A stretch of 18,066 nt of DNA from Fidelibacterota bacterium (GCA_012964845.1 DTTG01000242.1:1-18066); one strand, 5' to 3'; shown: positions 9,098 to 16,239, numbered from the stretch's first letter. Notes: generated from the letters alone by a model not told the origin. Numbers and translations are program-made.

Positions 9098-9617
9098 AAA
9101 TCTCCGTATGGTAGTTACTGGCGGTGGTACTGGTGGACATTTCTTTCCAGCAATGGCAATACGGAATGCGCTGCAGGAAAAGGGAGTGGAAGTAAAATAT
9201 ATTGGTTCTAAATTTGGCGTTGAAGCCACCCGGTTTTCAAATAATAGTGAGAATGAATTACTTCTGAATATTCGCGGAATTCAACGGCAATTGAATTTGA
9301 ATTCAATAGTGAAAAACATTCTTTTCCCATTTAGATTTTTACAGTCTTATTATCAATCATGGAAATTACTCCATGACTTTAAGCCACATGTGGTAATTGG
9401 GACGGGTGGATATTCATCCGGGCTTCCACTATTAGCTGCTATTCATAAAGGAATTAAAACGGTAATCCAGGAACAGAATTCATACCCAGGAATAACTACC
9501 CGGTATTTAGCTACTAGAGTTGATGCTATCTGCATCGCCTACATAGATGCTGAAGCTCATTTGAAAAAAAAAATCCAATTTTCACCGGAAATCCCGTTCG
9601 AAAGGATATACAGATAA
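9090..9617 (+). CDS. murG: MurG (lipid II synthase), N-terminal half, 5' of an apparent -1 frameshift
   Basis: MurG transfers GlcNAc from UDP-GlcNAc to lipid I on the inner membrane face, forming lipid II. This frame holds the complete acceptor-side domain: the glycine-rich loop GGGTGGH (11-17, with the family's conserved His at 17), GTGGYSSGLPLLAA, and IQEQNSYPGITTRYLA. The ATG at 9090, just inside ftsW, gives MSKNLRMVVTGGG; an in-frame ATG 51 bases earlier lies wholly in ftsW and was not used. The frame is lost after Leu158-Lys161 at a ten-A run. Read straight on, it adds 14 non-family residues (IQFSPEIPFERIYR) and stops at 9615-9617. Shifted -1 within the A run, it continues NPIFTGNPVRKD, the expected MurG linker. 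This is therefore the first part of one gene, not a complete protein. Confidence 0.93.
   Translation: MSKNLRMVVTGGGTGGHFFPAMAIRNALQEKGVEVKYIGSKFGVEATRFSNNSENELLLNIRGIQRQLNLNSIVKNILFPFRFLQSYYQSWKLLHDFKPHVVIGTGGYSSGLPLLAAIHKGIKTVIQEQNSYPGITTRYLATRVDAICIAYIDAEAHLKKKIQFSPEIPFERIYR
9564..9573 (+). other. A10 homopolymer at the murG frame break (candidate slippage site)
   Basis: Ten consecutive A residues follow the codon TTG (Leu158). It is the longest single-base run I see in the window, and it lies exactly where the MurG reading frame must move -1 for TGNPVR to be read. Runs of nine or more A can support RNA polymerase slippage, and A-AAA-AAA is a classic heptamer for -1 ribosomal slippage on Lys codons. 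A weak AT-rich inverted repeat (ATTTTC, loop ACC, GGAAAT, 9578-9592, with one G-U pair) begins four bases downstream. No strong Shine-Dalgarno-like stimulator is visible just upstream. A sequencing or assembly miscount of this run (true length 8 or 11) would also explain the break. Confidence 0.6.
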
Positions 9618-10189
9618 TGGATAAATCCCAGGCAAAACAAAAATTTAACTGCAAGGAATCCCTGCCCGTATTGGCCATTTTAGGTGGAAGTCAGGGGTCG
9701 GTACCTTTGAATCGTCATTTTCAAAAAGAATGTAAAAAATATACCCAATCTGGAATTCAAATACTTTGGCAATGCGGTAAAAATGATTATGAACGCCTAC
9801 ACCATTCCGTGGATGAAGCAGATGTGCATTTAATTCCATTTTCAGATGATATGGGTGCCTTATATTCAGCCGCGGATTTGATTGTCTCCCGTGCAGGTGC
9901 TTTGGCATTATCAGAAATGGCGCTCATGGGTAAGGCAATGGTGCTGGTTCCCTTCCCTCATTCTGCAGGGGATCATCAATTTAAAAATGCTCAGGCATTT
10001 TCTAACTCGGGTGCAGCGGTAGTCTTGCCTCAGTCAAAATTGCCATCCGGTGATTTAGAAACAACCGTATTAGAATTATTCAAGCAGCCTGAAAAAATTC
10101 AGGAAATGGAAAAGCAATCCATTCAAATGGCAGCACCTGATGCAACTGAAAATATTATTTCAACGATAATGGAGATAGCAATCAGCTGA
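9572..10189 (+). CDS. murG: MurG (lipid II synthase), C-terminal half, 3' of an apparent -1 frameshift
   Basis: This frame carries the UDP-GlcNAc-binding domain: TGNPVRKD right after the A run, LAILGGSQGSVPLN, WQCGKNDY, PFSDDMGALYSAADLIVSRA, GALALSEMALMGKAM and PFPHSAGDHQFKNAQ. All core donor-site blocks are present without further breaks. Joined to the upstream frame by a -1 shift in the A tract (9564-9573), the product is 366 residues, the normal MurG length. A separate start is conceivable at ATG 9617 (190 residues; AAAGGA at 9601-9606 lies ten bases upstream, and the ATG overlaps the upstream TAA). That start would omit TGNPVR, which argues against it being the designed start. The stop shares one base with the murC ATG. 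Confidence 0.92.
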   Translation, partial: NPIFTGNPVRKDIQIMDKSQAKQKFNCKESLPVLAILGGSQGSVPLNRHFQKECKKYTQSGIQILWQCGKNDYERLHHSVDEADVHLIPFSDDMGALYSAADLIVSRAGALALSEMALMGKAMVLVPFPHSAGDHQFKNAQAFSNSGAAVVLPQSKLPSGDLETTVLELFKQPEKIQEMEKQSIQMAAPDATENIISTIMEIAIS

Positions 10190-11565
10190 TGTTTGGCAAA
10201 ACAAATCATATTCATTTTGTGGGAATCGGTGGAATTGGCATGAGTGGTATGGCAGAACTTCTTCATAAACTTGGTTTTATTATAAGCGGGTCAGACCAAA
10301 ACAGTTCCGAGCGCACTGAGAGCTTACAAACTATGGGGCTTCATATTTCTGAGGGTCATTCTGGAGAAAATGTAAATGGTGCTGATGTAGTGGTATATTC
10401 TTCAGCGGTTCAGCGAGATAATCCTGAAATTTTAGCAGCAGAAAACAAACAAGTGCCGGTTATACGCCGGGCAGAAATGCTGGCTGAACTTTTGAAAGTA
10501 AAACCTACCAGTATCGCCATTGCCGGTACCCATGGAAAAACAACAACCTGTTCTATGTTAGGAGAAATTTTAACCACAGCAGATTTCCACCCCACCATGG
10601 TCATTGGCGGGATTGTAAATAAATTCCAAAGTAATACTATATCCGGGAGCGGTGATGTTATTGTGGTTGAAGCAGATGAATTTGATAGAAGCTTTCTCAC
10701 CCTGCAGCCAACTATGGGACTCATCACCAATTTAGATTTAGAGCATTTAGACTGTTATGAAAACCTTGAAGACCTGCAAATGGCATTCACCCAATTTGCC
10801 AATGCCGTTCCCTTTTACGGCAAGGTAGGAGTATGTATTGATAATCATAATGCAGCATCTATAATTCCTAATATAAAACGGCCGGTAGTGACATTTGGGG
10901 TACATGAGGATGCTGAAATTCAGGCTTCCAATTTACAATTTGAAAATAACCACTCAACTTTCACCCTTTCCATTCACGGTGAACCAAGGGGAGAATTAAC
11001 GGTTCATGTTCCCGGTGAACATAATGTGAAAAATGCATTGGGCGCAGCCGTGTTGGCGTTGGAACTGGATACTCCCTTTGATAAAATCCAGGCAGGATTG
11101 GACCAATACACGGGTGTCCGCCGACGGTTCGATATTAAATATACCACTGATAAGAATATCATGATTGTGGATGACTATGCCCATCATCCATCAGAGGTAT
11201 CAGCCACATTAAAAGCGGCGAAAACTGGTTGGAATAACCGCATCATAGCAATTTTTCAACCTCACCTATTTACCCGGACCAGGGATTTCTACCACGATTT
11301 TGCTGAAGCATTTTTGCAGGCAGATATACTCATTGTGACAGATATTTATGAGGCCAGGGAAAAACCAATCCCCGGCATTACGGCTCAAATTATATCTGAT
11401 GAGGCTGAACGGCTTGGGCATAAGCATGTTGAGTTAATTGCAGACCAAGCCAACATTCCTGCTCGATTAAAAGAAATTGTTCAAGCAAATGATATGATAA
11501 TAACCATGGGCGCAGGCAATATTTGGCGACAATGCGAAGGGATTTATGAGGCAATTAATAATTGA
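10189..11565 (+). CDS. murC: UDP-MurNAc:L-Ala ligase MurC
   Basis: MurC catalyses the first amino-acid addition, L-alanine to UDP-MurNAc. The 458-residue protein starts MFGKTNHIHFVGIGGIGMSG, the hallmark N-terminal nucleotide-binding fold. It continues with GSDQNSSERT, VVYSSAV, the P-loop GTHGKTT (113-119, His being typical of MurC), VVEADEFDRSFL, NLDLEHLDCY, GVRRRFDIK, VDDYAHHPSEV and FQPHLFTRT. All expected MurC blocks are intact and the length is normal. The ATG shares one base with the murG stop, and the TGA overlaps the TTG start of murB. The murC-murB order is the common dcw arrangement. Confidence 0.97.
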   Translation: MFGKTNHIHFVGIGGIGMSGMAELLHKLGFIISGSDQNSSERTESLQTMGLHISEGHSGENVNGADVVVYSSAVQRDNPEILAAENKQVPVIRRAEMLAELLKVKPTSIAIAGTHGKTTTCSMLGEILTTADFHPTMVIGGIVNKFQSNTISGSGDVIVVEADEFDRSFLTLQPTMGLITNLDLEHLDCYENLEDLQMAFTQFANAVPFYGKVGVCIDNHNAASIIPNIKRPVVTFGVHEDAEIQASNLQFENNHSTFTLSIHGEPRGELTVHVPGEHNVKNALGAAVLALELDTPFDKIQAGLDQYTGVRRRFDIKYTTDKNIMIVDDYAHHPSEVSATLKAAKTGWNNRIIAIFQPHLFTRTRDFYHDFAEAFLQADILIVTDIYEAREKPIPGITAQIISDEAERLGHKHVELIADQANIPARLKEIVQANDMIITMGAGNIWRQCEGIYEAINN

Positions 11566-12503
11566 ACCAAAAACAGAAGAAAGATATTCGTAAAATGCTC
11601 ACATCTGTAATGACATTTGATGAGCCTTTAGCCAAGCACACCACTTTCGGTATTGGAGGACCTGCTGACTGTATGGTTTTTCCAGAGACTCGAGAAGAAT
11701 TATCTAAGCTATTAAAATATGCATATCAGAAAAAAATATCTGCTATTTTCATTGGCTCAGGCTCCAATATCCTAGTATGGGATAAGGGGTTCGACGGCAT
11801 AGTGATCTCCCTTAAAAAATCATTTAAAAACCTAACTATTAAACGAAATTCACAGATTATTGTTGAAGCTGGTGTCATGCTGGGAACTATGGTGAAACAG
11901 GCAATGGCAGCAGAAATCGGGGGATTGGAAAGTCTCATTGGCGTACCGGGAACAGTTGGGGGCGCCCTCATTATGAATGCCGGTGCATTTGGAAGTGAAA
12001 TATCAAAATATTTTGAAGAAGCGAAAACCATGACCATAGAAGGTGATACAAAATCCTACAAGAAAGGTGAGATAGAATTTTCATACCGTCACTCAACCTT
12101 TCCAAAAAATGAAATTCTTTTGGAAGCAACCTTCCAATGTAAACGGGGCAAGCCTGCTGAGATTTTGAAAGATAGAAAGGTAGCCTCAGATGGAAGAAAA
12201 TCCAATCAACCACTGAAATTCAGGTCTGCCGGAAGCATCTTTAAAAATCCGTCTGACTCATTGGCTGCTGGTTATCTTATTGATAAAACCGGGTTAAAAG
12301 GTACTGAACGGGGCGGAGCAGCCATTTCTGAAAAACACGCCAACTTTATTGTGAATATGGGTGATGCAACGGCAGCAGATGTTTTATATCTTATTAAACT
12401 GGCTAAAAAATATGTGGCTAAAAAATTTCATATTAATTTAGAACTGGAAGTTAAACTGATTGGATTCCCAAAATCAATGACTCAGGATATTTATTATGCG
12501 TAA
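11562..12503 (+). CDS. murB: UDP-N-acetylenolpyruvoylglucosamine reductase MurB
   Basis: MurB is a FAD/NADPH enzyme that reduces the enolpyruvyl group to form UDP-MurNAc. The 313-residue protein shows the FAD-binding fold (IGSGSNILVWDKGFDGIVI; GVPGTVGGALIMNAGAFG). Catalytic residues are visible: Arg176 in FSYRHS, the proton-donor Ser225 in AGSIFKNP, and Glu296 in LELEVKLIG. The compact length suggests a type II MurB without the extra loop of the E. coli enzyme. The TTG at 11562 overlaps the murC stop and has GAGG at 11548-11551 ten bases upstream. An ATG 33 bases downstream (11595) is a possible alternative and would keep all motifs. The 3' end overlaps ftsQ by 8 bases. Confidence 0.95.
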   Translation: MNQKQKKDIRKMLTSVMTFDEPLAKHTTFGIGGPADCMVFPETREELSKLLKYAYQKKISAIFIGSGSNILVWDKGFDGIVISLKKSFKNLTIKRNSQIIVEAGVMLGTMVKQAMAAEIGGLESLIGVPGTVGGALIMNAGAFGSEISKYFEEAKTMTIEGDTKSYKKGEIEFSYRHSTFPKNEILLEATFQCKRGKPAEILKDRKVASDGRKSNQPLKFRSAGSIFKNPSDSLAAGYLIDKTGLKGTERGGAAISEKHANFIVNMGDATAADVLYLIKLAKKYVAKKFHINLELEVKLIGFPKSMTQDIYYA

Positions 12504-13239
12504 AAGACAAAAATTAATTGCCACTATTTTGAAAACTGCTTCTAGTATTGTGGGAATAATTCTATTGGGCATTCTTGTTATCGGCTATTCCACTCACATT
12601 GGACTATTTGATACATTTACAGTCAAAATAAAAGGTAATCAATTTGTTACGGATGCTCAAATTCAAAAACAGCTGCAGCCATTTATGGAAGAAACCTATT
12701 TTTCTATTGATCTCGATGAATTACAAAGTGAAATATCTTCTTTGGATTATATTGAATGTGTACAGCTAAGCCGAATCCTCCCTAACACGGTGATGGTTCA
12801 AGTGATTGAGAGAAATCCAATATTACTCATCACCCTGGAAAATGAAAATTTCCTCATGGATAAAAACGGCTTGCTCCTTCCTGCCAAAGGCAAGGCTATC
12901 AGCTATTATCCCGTTCCCATTATTAACATTTCAAAAGATATGGATTACAAATCTGGTTTAACAGGTGAAATTGCAGAGGTATTCAATTTTTTAGTAAATG
13001 ATTACCCGCTGTTTTATGACAACTTAAGCGAGGTCATAATTGGAGATGAAAAATGGACATTTTACAGTGACAGCAAAACCCGGATATTCACAACATCAGA
13101 TAATTTGCTTTCTCAGCTCAATATTTTGAAAAACTTCGAGCGAACGGTGTACCCCAACAAACAGTTGGGCGACTATTCATACATTGATTTAAGAGTTGCC
13201 GAACAGGTAGTAGTTAAAGAAAAATATCGAAAAGGATAA
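12496..13239 (+). CDS. ftsQ: Cell division protein FtsQ/DivIB
   Basis: FtsQ is a bitopic divisome protein that recruits FtsB/FtsL. The 247-residue protein has a basic N-terminus (MRKRQK) and one membrane helix (about residues 12-34). A POTRA-type region follows (about 37-105, from FDTFTVKIKGNQFVTDAQI to VMVQVIERNPIL), then the FtsQ beta domain ending in YSYIDLRVAEQVVVKEK. The sequence is divergent, as usual for this family, but the YIDLR element and the position between murB and ftsA support the call. Its ATG lies 8 bases inside murB. No ddl gene precedes it, unlike in many proteobacterial clusters. Confidence 0.9.
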   Translation: MRKRQKLIATILKTASSIVGIILLGILVIGYSTHIGLFDTFTVKIKGNQFVTDAQIQKQLQPFMEETYFSIDLDELQSEISSLDYIECVQLSRILPNTVMVQVIERNPILLITLENENFLMDKNGLLLPAKGKAISYYPVPIINISKDMDYKSGLTGEIAEVFNFLVNDYPLFYDNLSEVIIGDEKWTFYSDSKTRIFTTSDNLLSQLNILKNFERTVYPNKQLGDYSYIDLRVAEQVVVKEKYRKG

Positions 13240-13241
13240 AA

Positions 13242-14501
13242 TTGGAAGAAAAACAAATAATCAGCGGAATTGATATAGGTACAACAAAAATTGCAGTAGT
13301 CATTGCCGAATGGGATAAAACTGATAATTCAATTAATATCCTGGGAGTTGGGGAAGCTCCATCTGAGGGATTAAAAAAGGGCATTGTGGTGAATATGAAT
13401 AAGACAGTAGGCTCCCTCACCAAAGCTCTGTCTATGGCAGAACGCCAGGCAGACATTGAGGTTGATGGTGCATTTGTAGGTATAACCGGTGATCATATTC
13501 GCGGCATCAATTATTCAGGGGTCATTACTGTGAGCAAAGGCAGTAACCGTCAACCGGTTGGGCAGGAAATTACCCAGAGTGATGTACAAAGAGTACTGGA
13601 TCATGCCCAATCTATAAACCTCTCCCCTGACAGACGCATACTGCATGTACTATCCCGTGATTTCAAAGTGGATGATCGCAGTGGCATTAAGAATCCATTG
13701 GGGTTGGCTGGGCATCGACTGGAAGCCAAAGTGCATTTGGTGACCAGTGCCATCAATGTGGAAAAAGACCTGCATACCTGTATGGAAAAAGCGGGCGTTG
13801 AGGTAATTGAGTTCGTACTTGAGCCATTGGCATCTGCTCATTCCGTGTTGGATGAAAATGAACGAAAATTAGGAGTTATCCTGATAGATATTGGCGGCGG
13901 CACTACCGATGTTATTGTGTATCACGAAGGTGGTGTGCTCCATGCAGGAACCGTACCTTTGGGTGGAAGCAATATCACCTACGATATCGCCTATGGGGTG
14001 CAAACCACATTAGAACAGGCGGAACAACTGAAGTGTCAGTACGGTTCGGCAAAGTCTGCCTTAGCAGATCCCGAAGAAAATATAAATATAACCGGAACCA
14101 ATGGACGAGAATCAAAAACCATATCCCGAAAGAATCTGGCTGGTATTATTGAACCCCGCATGGATGAAATATTCCGCCTGGTGAAAAATGAAATCCGCAA
14201 ATCGGACTATCCCGGCGACTATACCTTCGGTATTGTTCTTACTGGCGGAGGCTCTGGACTGGAACATGTTACCGACTTAGCACAGGAAATTTTTCAACAA
14301 CCTATTAAGGTGGGGCAGCCTCATTTAAGTGGAGGTGTATCTGAAAAAGTGAATAATCCACGCTATTCCACCGGTGTAGGACTCATTAATTATGGCAGAC
14401 AAAATTGGTCAGAACTTGAATATGGTCATCCCATGGATATAAATTCAATTTTTAAAGGCTCATTTACGAAAATGGGTAACTGGCTAAAAAATTGGTACTA
14501 A
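13242..14501 (+). CDS. ftsA: Cell division protein FtsA
   Basis: FtsA is an actin-like ATPase that tethers FtsZ to the membrane. The 419-residue protein begins with the phosphate-1 motif GIDIGTTKIAVVIAE. It contains the 1C subdomain (FVGITGDHIRGINYSG) and phosphate-2 IDIGGGTTDVIVY, and later VLTGGGSGLEH in the adenosine-binding region. It ends in an amphipathic-looking tail (SFTKMGNWLKNWY) that fits the membrane-targeting helix. The start is TTG at 13242: no ATG lies near the conserved N-terminus, and AAAGGA (13231-13236) sits five bases upstream. The gene is separated from ftsQ by two bases and from ftsZ by 26. Confidence 0.96.
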   Translation: MEEKQIISGIDIGTTKIAVVIAEWDKTDNSINILGVGEAPSEGLKKGIVVNMNKTVGSLTKALSMAERQADIEVDGAFVGITGDHIRGINYSGVITVSKGSNRQPVGQEITQSDVQRVLDHAQSINLSPDRRILHVLSRDFKVDDRSGIKNPLGLAGHRLEAKVHLVTSAINVEKDLHTCMEKAGVEVIEFVLEPLASAHSVLDENERKLGVILIDIGGGTTDVIVYHEGGVLHAGTVPLGGSNITYDIAYGVQTTLEQAEQLKCQYGSAKSALADPEENINITGTNGRESKTISRKNLAGIIEPRMDEIFRLVKNEIRKSDYPGDYTFGIVLTGGGSGLEHVTDLAQEIFQQPIKVGQPHLSGGVSEKVNNPRYSTGVGLINYGRQNWSELEYGHPMDINSIFKGSFTKMGNWLKNWY

Positions 14502-14513
14502 CAATAAACAAAG

Positions 14514-14521
14514 AAAAGGAG
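14514..14521 (+). promoter_or_regulatory. Strong Shine-Dalgarno of ftsZ
   Basis: GAAAAGGAG precedes the ftsZ ATG; AAGGAG at 14516-14521 lies six bases upstream. It is the clearest ribosome-binding site in the cluster and sits in the only sizeable gap between plus-strand genes (26 bases). This fits the high FtsZ synthesis needed relative to FtsA. No convincing promoter is visible in the gap itself. Confidence 0.75.
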
Positions 14522-14527
14522 TAAGAC

Positions 14528-15742
14528 ATGTTATTTGAACCTGTAGACCTGAAAGAACAGAAAGCAAAGATAATCGTCGTTGGTGTTGGAGGGGGTGGTG
14601 GAAATGCCCTGAACCGCATGATCGAAGATGGAATGAATTCGGTTGATTTTATTGCAGTAAATACCGATGCGCAGGATCTGGAGAATAATAATTCTCAAAC
14701 CAAACTGCAAATAGGAAAAGAACTGACCAAGGGACTGGGAGCTGGCGCCAATGCTGAGATCGGTCAGCAAGCTGTGGAAGAAAATAAAGAGGTCATCACC
14801 AGCACATTGGAAAATTCGGACATGGTTTTTATCACTGCCGGAATGGGAGGCGGCACCGGAAGCGGAGCAGCCCCTGCAATTGCCAAGATTTCAAAAGAGT
14901 TGGGTGCCCTCACAGTGGGTATTGTAACTAAGCCATTTGCCTTTGAAGGGCCTAAACGCCACAAACGGGCATTGGCAGGCATTGATGAAATGAAGAAAAA
15001 TTGTGATACTCTTCTGGCAATTCCAAATGAAACGCTTTTGGAAATAACTGATGAAAATACCACCGTTACGGAATCCTTTAAATTGGCGGATTCTGTACTG
15101 CATCAGGCAACCAAGGGAATTTCTGACCTCATAAATATCCCCGGGTTAATTAATCTTGATTTTGCAGATGTAAAAACGGTAATGGAGAATATGGGCGATG
15201 CTATTATGGGTACAGGAATTGCACATGGAGAAGAACGGGCAATTTTAGCGGCACAACAGGCAATCAACTCTCCCCTGCTGCAGGATGCCAGCATTACCGG
15301 ATCACAGGGTTTATTGGTAAACATCACAGGGCCAGAGAATATGACCATCCATGAGCTGAATGATGCCTCCAGCATTATTTATGAAGAAGCGGGCGCTGAT
15401 GCCAATGTTATCCTGGGTTGTGTATTAGACAAAAATCTTACCGATGAAGTTCGGGTTACGGTGATTGCTACCGGGTTAAATGGGGATGGTAAACGAGAGT
15501 ATAATTCAATTCCTCATTCTGCTAAACCTGAATTTACCCTGCCTCGGGTTGATAATAATATGAACGAGGAAGACAATCGTATATCAGCATTTCAGGAATC
15601 ATCAACTCCTGTGAATGAACCCGAAAGTACACCCACATTGTTTAAAGAGGATGGTTCAGATGGAGAAACAACTGCGGGACCCGTAATTACCTTTGGTGAC
15701 GATTTGGATGTACCGGCGTTTATCCGTAATCGCCAGGAATAA
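14528..15742 (+). CDS. ftsZ: Cell division GTPase FtsZ
   Basis: FtsZ is the tubulin-like GTPase that forms the Z ring. The 404-residue protein has VVGVGGGGGNALNRMI (T1 loop), NTDAQDL, the tubulin signature GGGTGSG (107-113), KPFAFEGPKR, and the T7 loop NLDFADV (209-215) with Asp211 and Asp214 in the positions needed for GTP hydrolysis. After about residue 318 comes an acidic, Ser/Thr/Pro-rich linker of roughly 70-75 residues. The C-terminal conserved peptide DLDVPAFIRNRQE, the docking site for FtsA, follows. The start is fixed by the strong Shine-Dalgarno. It is the last gene of the plus-strand unit and is followed by a terminator region. Confidence 0.98.
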   Translation: MLFEPVDLKEQKAKIIVVGVGGGGGNALNRMIEDGMNSVDFIAVNTDAQDLENNNSQTKLQIGKELTKGLGAGANAEIGQQAVEENKEVITSTLENSDMVFITAGMGGGTGSGAAPAIAKISKELGALTVGIVTKPFAFEGPKRHKRALAGIDEMKKNCDTLLAIPNETLLEITDENTTVTESFKLADSVLHQATKGISDLINIPGLINLDFADVKTVMENMGDAIMGTGIAHGEERAILAAQQAINSPLLQDASITGSQGLLVNITGPENMTIHELNDASSIIYEEAGADANVILGCVLDKNLTDEVRVTVIATGLNGDGKREYNSIPHSAKPEFTLPRVDNNMNEEDNRISAFQESSTPVNEPESTPTLFKEDGSDGETTAGPVITFGDDLDVPAFIRNRQE

Positions 15743-15828
15743 ATAGGAGAATATATTGCCAGTAAAATGATGGACTCCTAATTGGAGTGAGGAGCTTACT
15801 CCCTCCTCAATAATTGTTAGATACCAAT
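15743..15828 (+). other. ftsZ 3' region with ribosome-site-like sequence and alternative hairpins
   Basis: Just after the ftsZ stop, TAGGAG (15744-15749) lies six bases before a TTG (15756-15758), but that frame stops after four codons. Then come overlapping inverted repeats: ACTCC/GGAGT (15774-15788), GGAGTGAG/CTTACTCC (15784-15802, loop GAG, one G-U pair) and TGAGGAG/CTCCTCA (15788-15809, loop of eight). The three stems share bases, so only one or two can form at a time. No protein-coding gene is supported here. It could be an mRNA 3' structure, a leftover of a lost gene, or chance in a short C/T-G/A-rich stretch. Confidence 0.4.
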
Positions 15829-15858
15829 AAAAGCCTCTCAGAGATGAGAGGCTTTTTT
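15829..15858 (+). terminator. Intrinsic terminator of the dcw operon
   Basis: A perfect 12-bp stem is formed by AAAAGCCTCTCA (15829-15840) and TGAGAGGCTTTT (15845-15856), with a GAGA loop, and the T run continues to 15858. This is a textbook rho-independent terminator in plus orientation, about 87 bases after the ftsZ stop. Because the stem starts with four A, it may also act weakly on the opposite strand. Confidence 0.92.
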
Positions 15859-15868
15859 ATTTCACCCC

Positions 15869-15894
15869 TTCAACAATCAGGGTTACTTGTTGAA
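15869..15894. repeat. Inverted repeat between the two terminators
   Basis: Perfect 8-base arms TTCAACAA (15869-15876) and TTGTTGAA (15887-15894) flank a ten-base spacer. It lies between the operon terminator and the rpmB terminator and has no following T run, so it is not itself a canonical terminator. It could be a protein-binding palindrome or a chance repeat. Confidence 0.45.
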
Positions 15895-15915
15895 AGTAAT
15901 AGAATATTCCCAAAC

Positions 15916-15943
15916 AAAAAAACCTCCTAAACAGGAGGTTTTT
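15916..15943 (-). terminator. Intrinsic terminator of rpmB (possibly bidirectional)
   Basis: An 11-bp perfect stem, AAAAACCTCCT (15918-15928) with AGGAGGTTTTT (15933-15943), has a four-base loop. In minus orientation the hairpin is followed by seven T (complement of 15916-15922), which suits rpmB ending at 15967. Five T on the plus strand mean it could also serve as a backup stop for dcw transcripts. Confidence 0.88.
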
Positions 15944-15966
15944 AATCTTACGAGATGTATCTGCGC

Positions 15967-16158
15967 TTAAATAGCTTTCAATACCTTACCGGATTTTAAA
16001 CAATTGGTACAAACTTTAATCCGTTTTTTGGTGCCATTCATCATTGCCCGAACCCGCTGCAGGTTGGGTAACCATCGCCGACGGGTTTTATGATGTGAGT
16101 GACTCACATTATTCCCCACAATGGGTTTCTTTCCGCAGATTTCACAAATTTTTGCCAT
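15967..16158 (-). CDS. rpmB: 50S ribosomal protein bL28 (zinc-ribbon form)
   Basis: bL28 is a small protein of the large ribosomal subunit. The 63-residue sequence begins [20 protein letters not shown] and continues [18 protein letters not shown], the family core. It carries two CxxC pairs (Cys5/Cys8 and Cys50/Cys53), the zinc-binding C+ form. AAGGAA (16167-16172, complement strand) lies eight bases before the ATG. It is monocistronic here, with its own terminator, and converges on the dcw operon. The usual partner rpmG is not adjacent. Confidence 0.97.
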   Translation of the reverse strand: MAKICEICGKKPIVGNNVSHSHHKTRRRWLPNLQRVRAMMNGTKKRIKVCTNCLKSGKVLKAI

Positions 16159-16239
16159 AATTCTAATTCCTTATTTAAAAGACAGGCGGGAAATTTAAGT
16201 GTAGTACAGGATATAAAAAAAGAATCGTTTTATTTGTAT

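Noticed and set aside
10410..10730. 106-codon minus-strand open frame inside murC
   Set aside because: It overlaps the MurC P-loop region on the opposite strand and has no supporting ribosome site or recognisable motif.
11726..12037. 103-codon minus-strand open frame inside murB
   Set aside because: It is a shadow of the FAD-binding region of murB with no recognisable motif.
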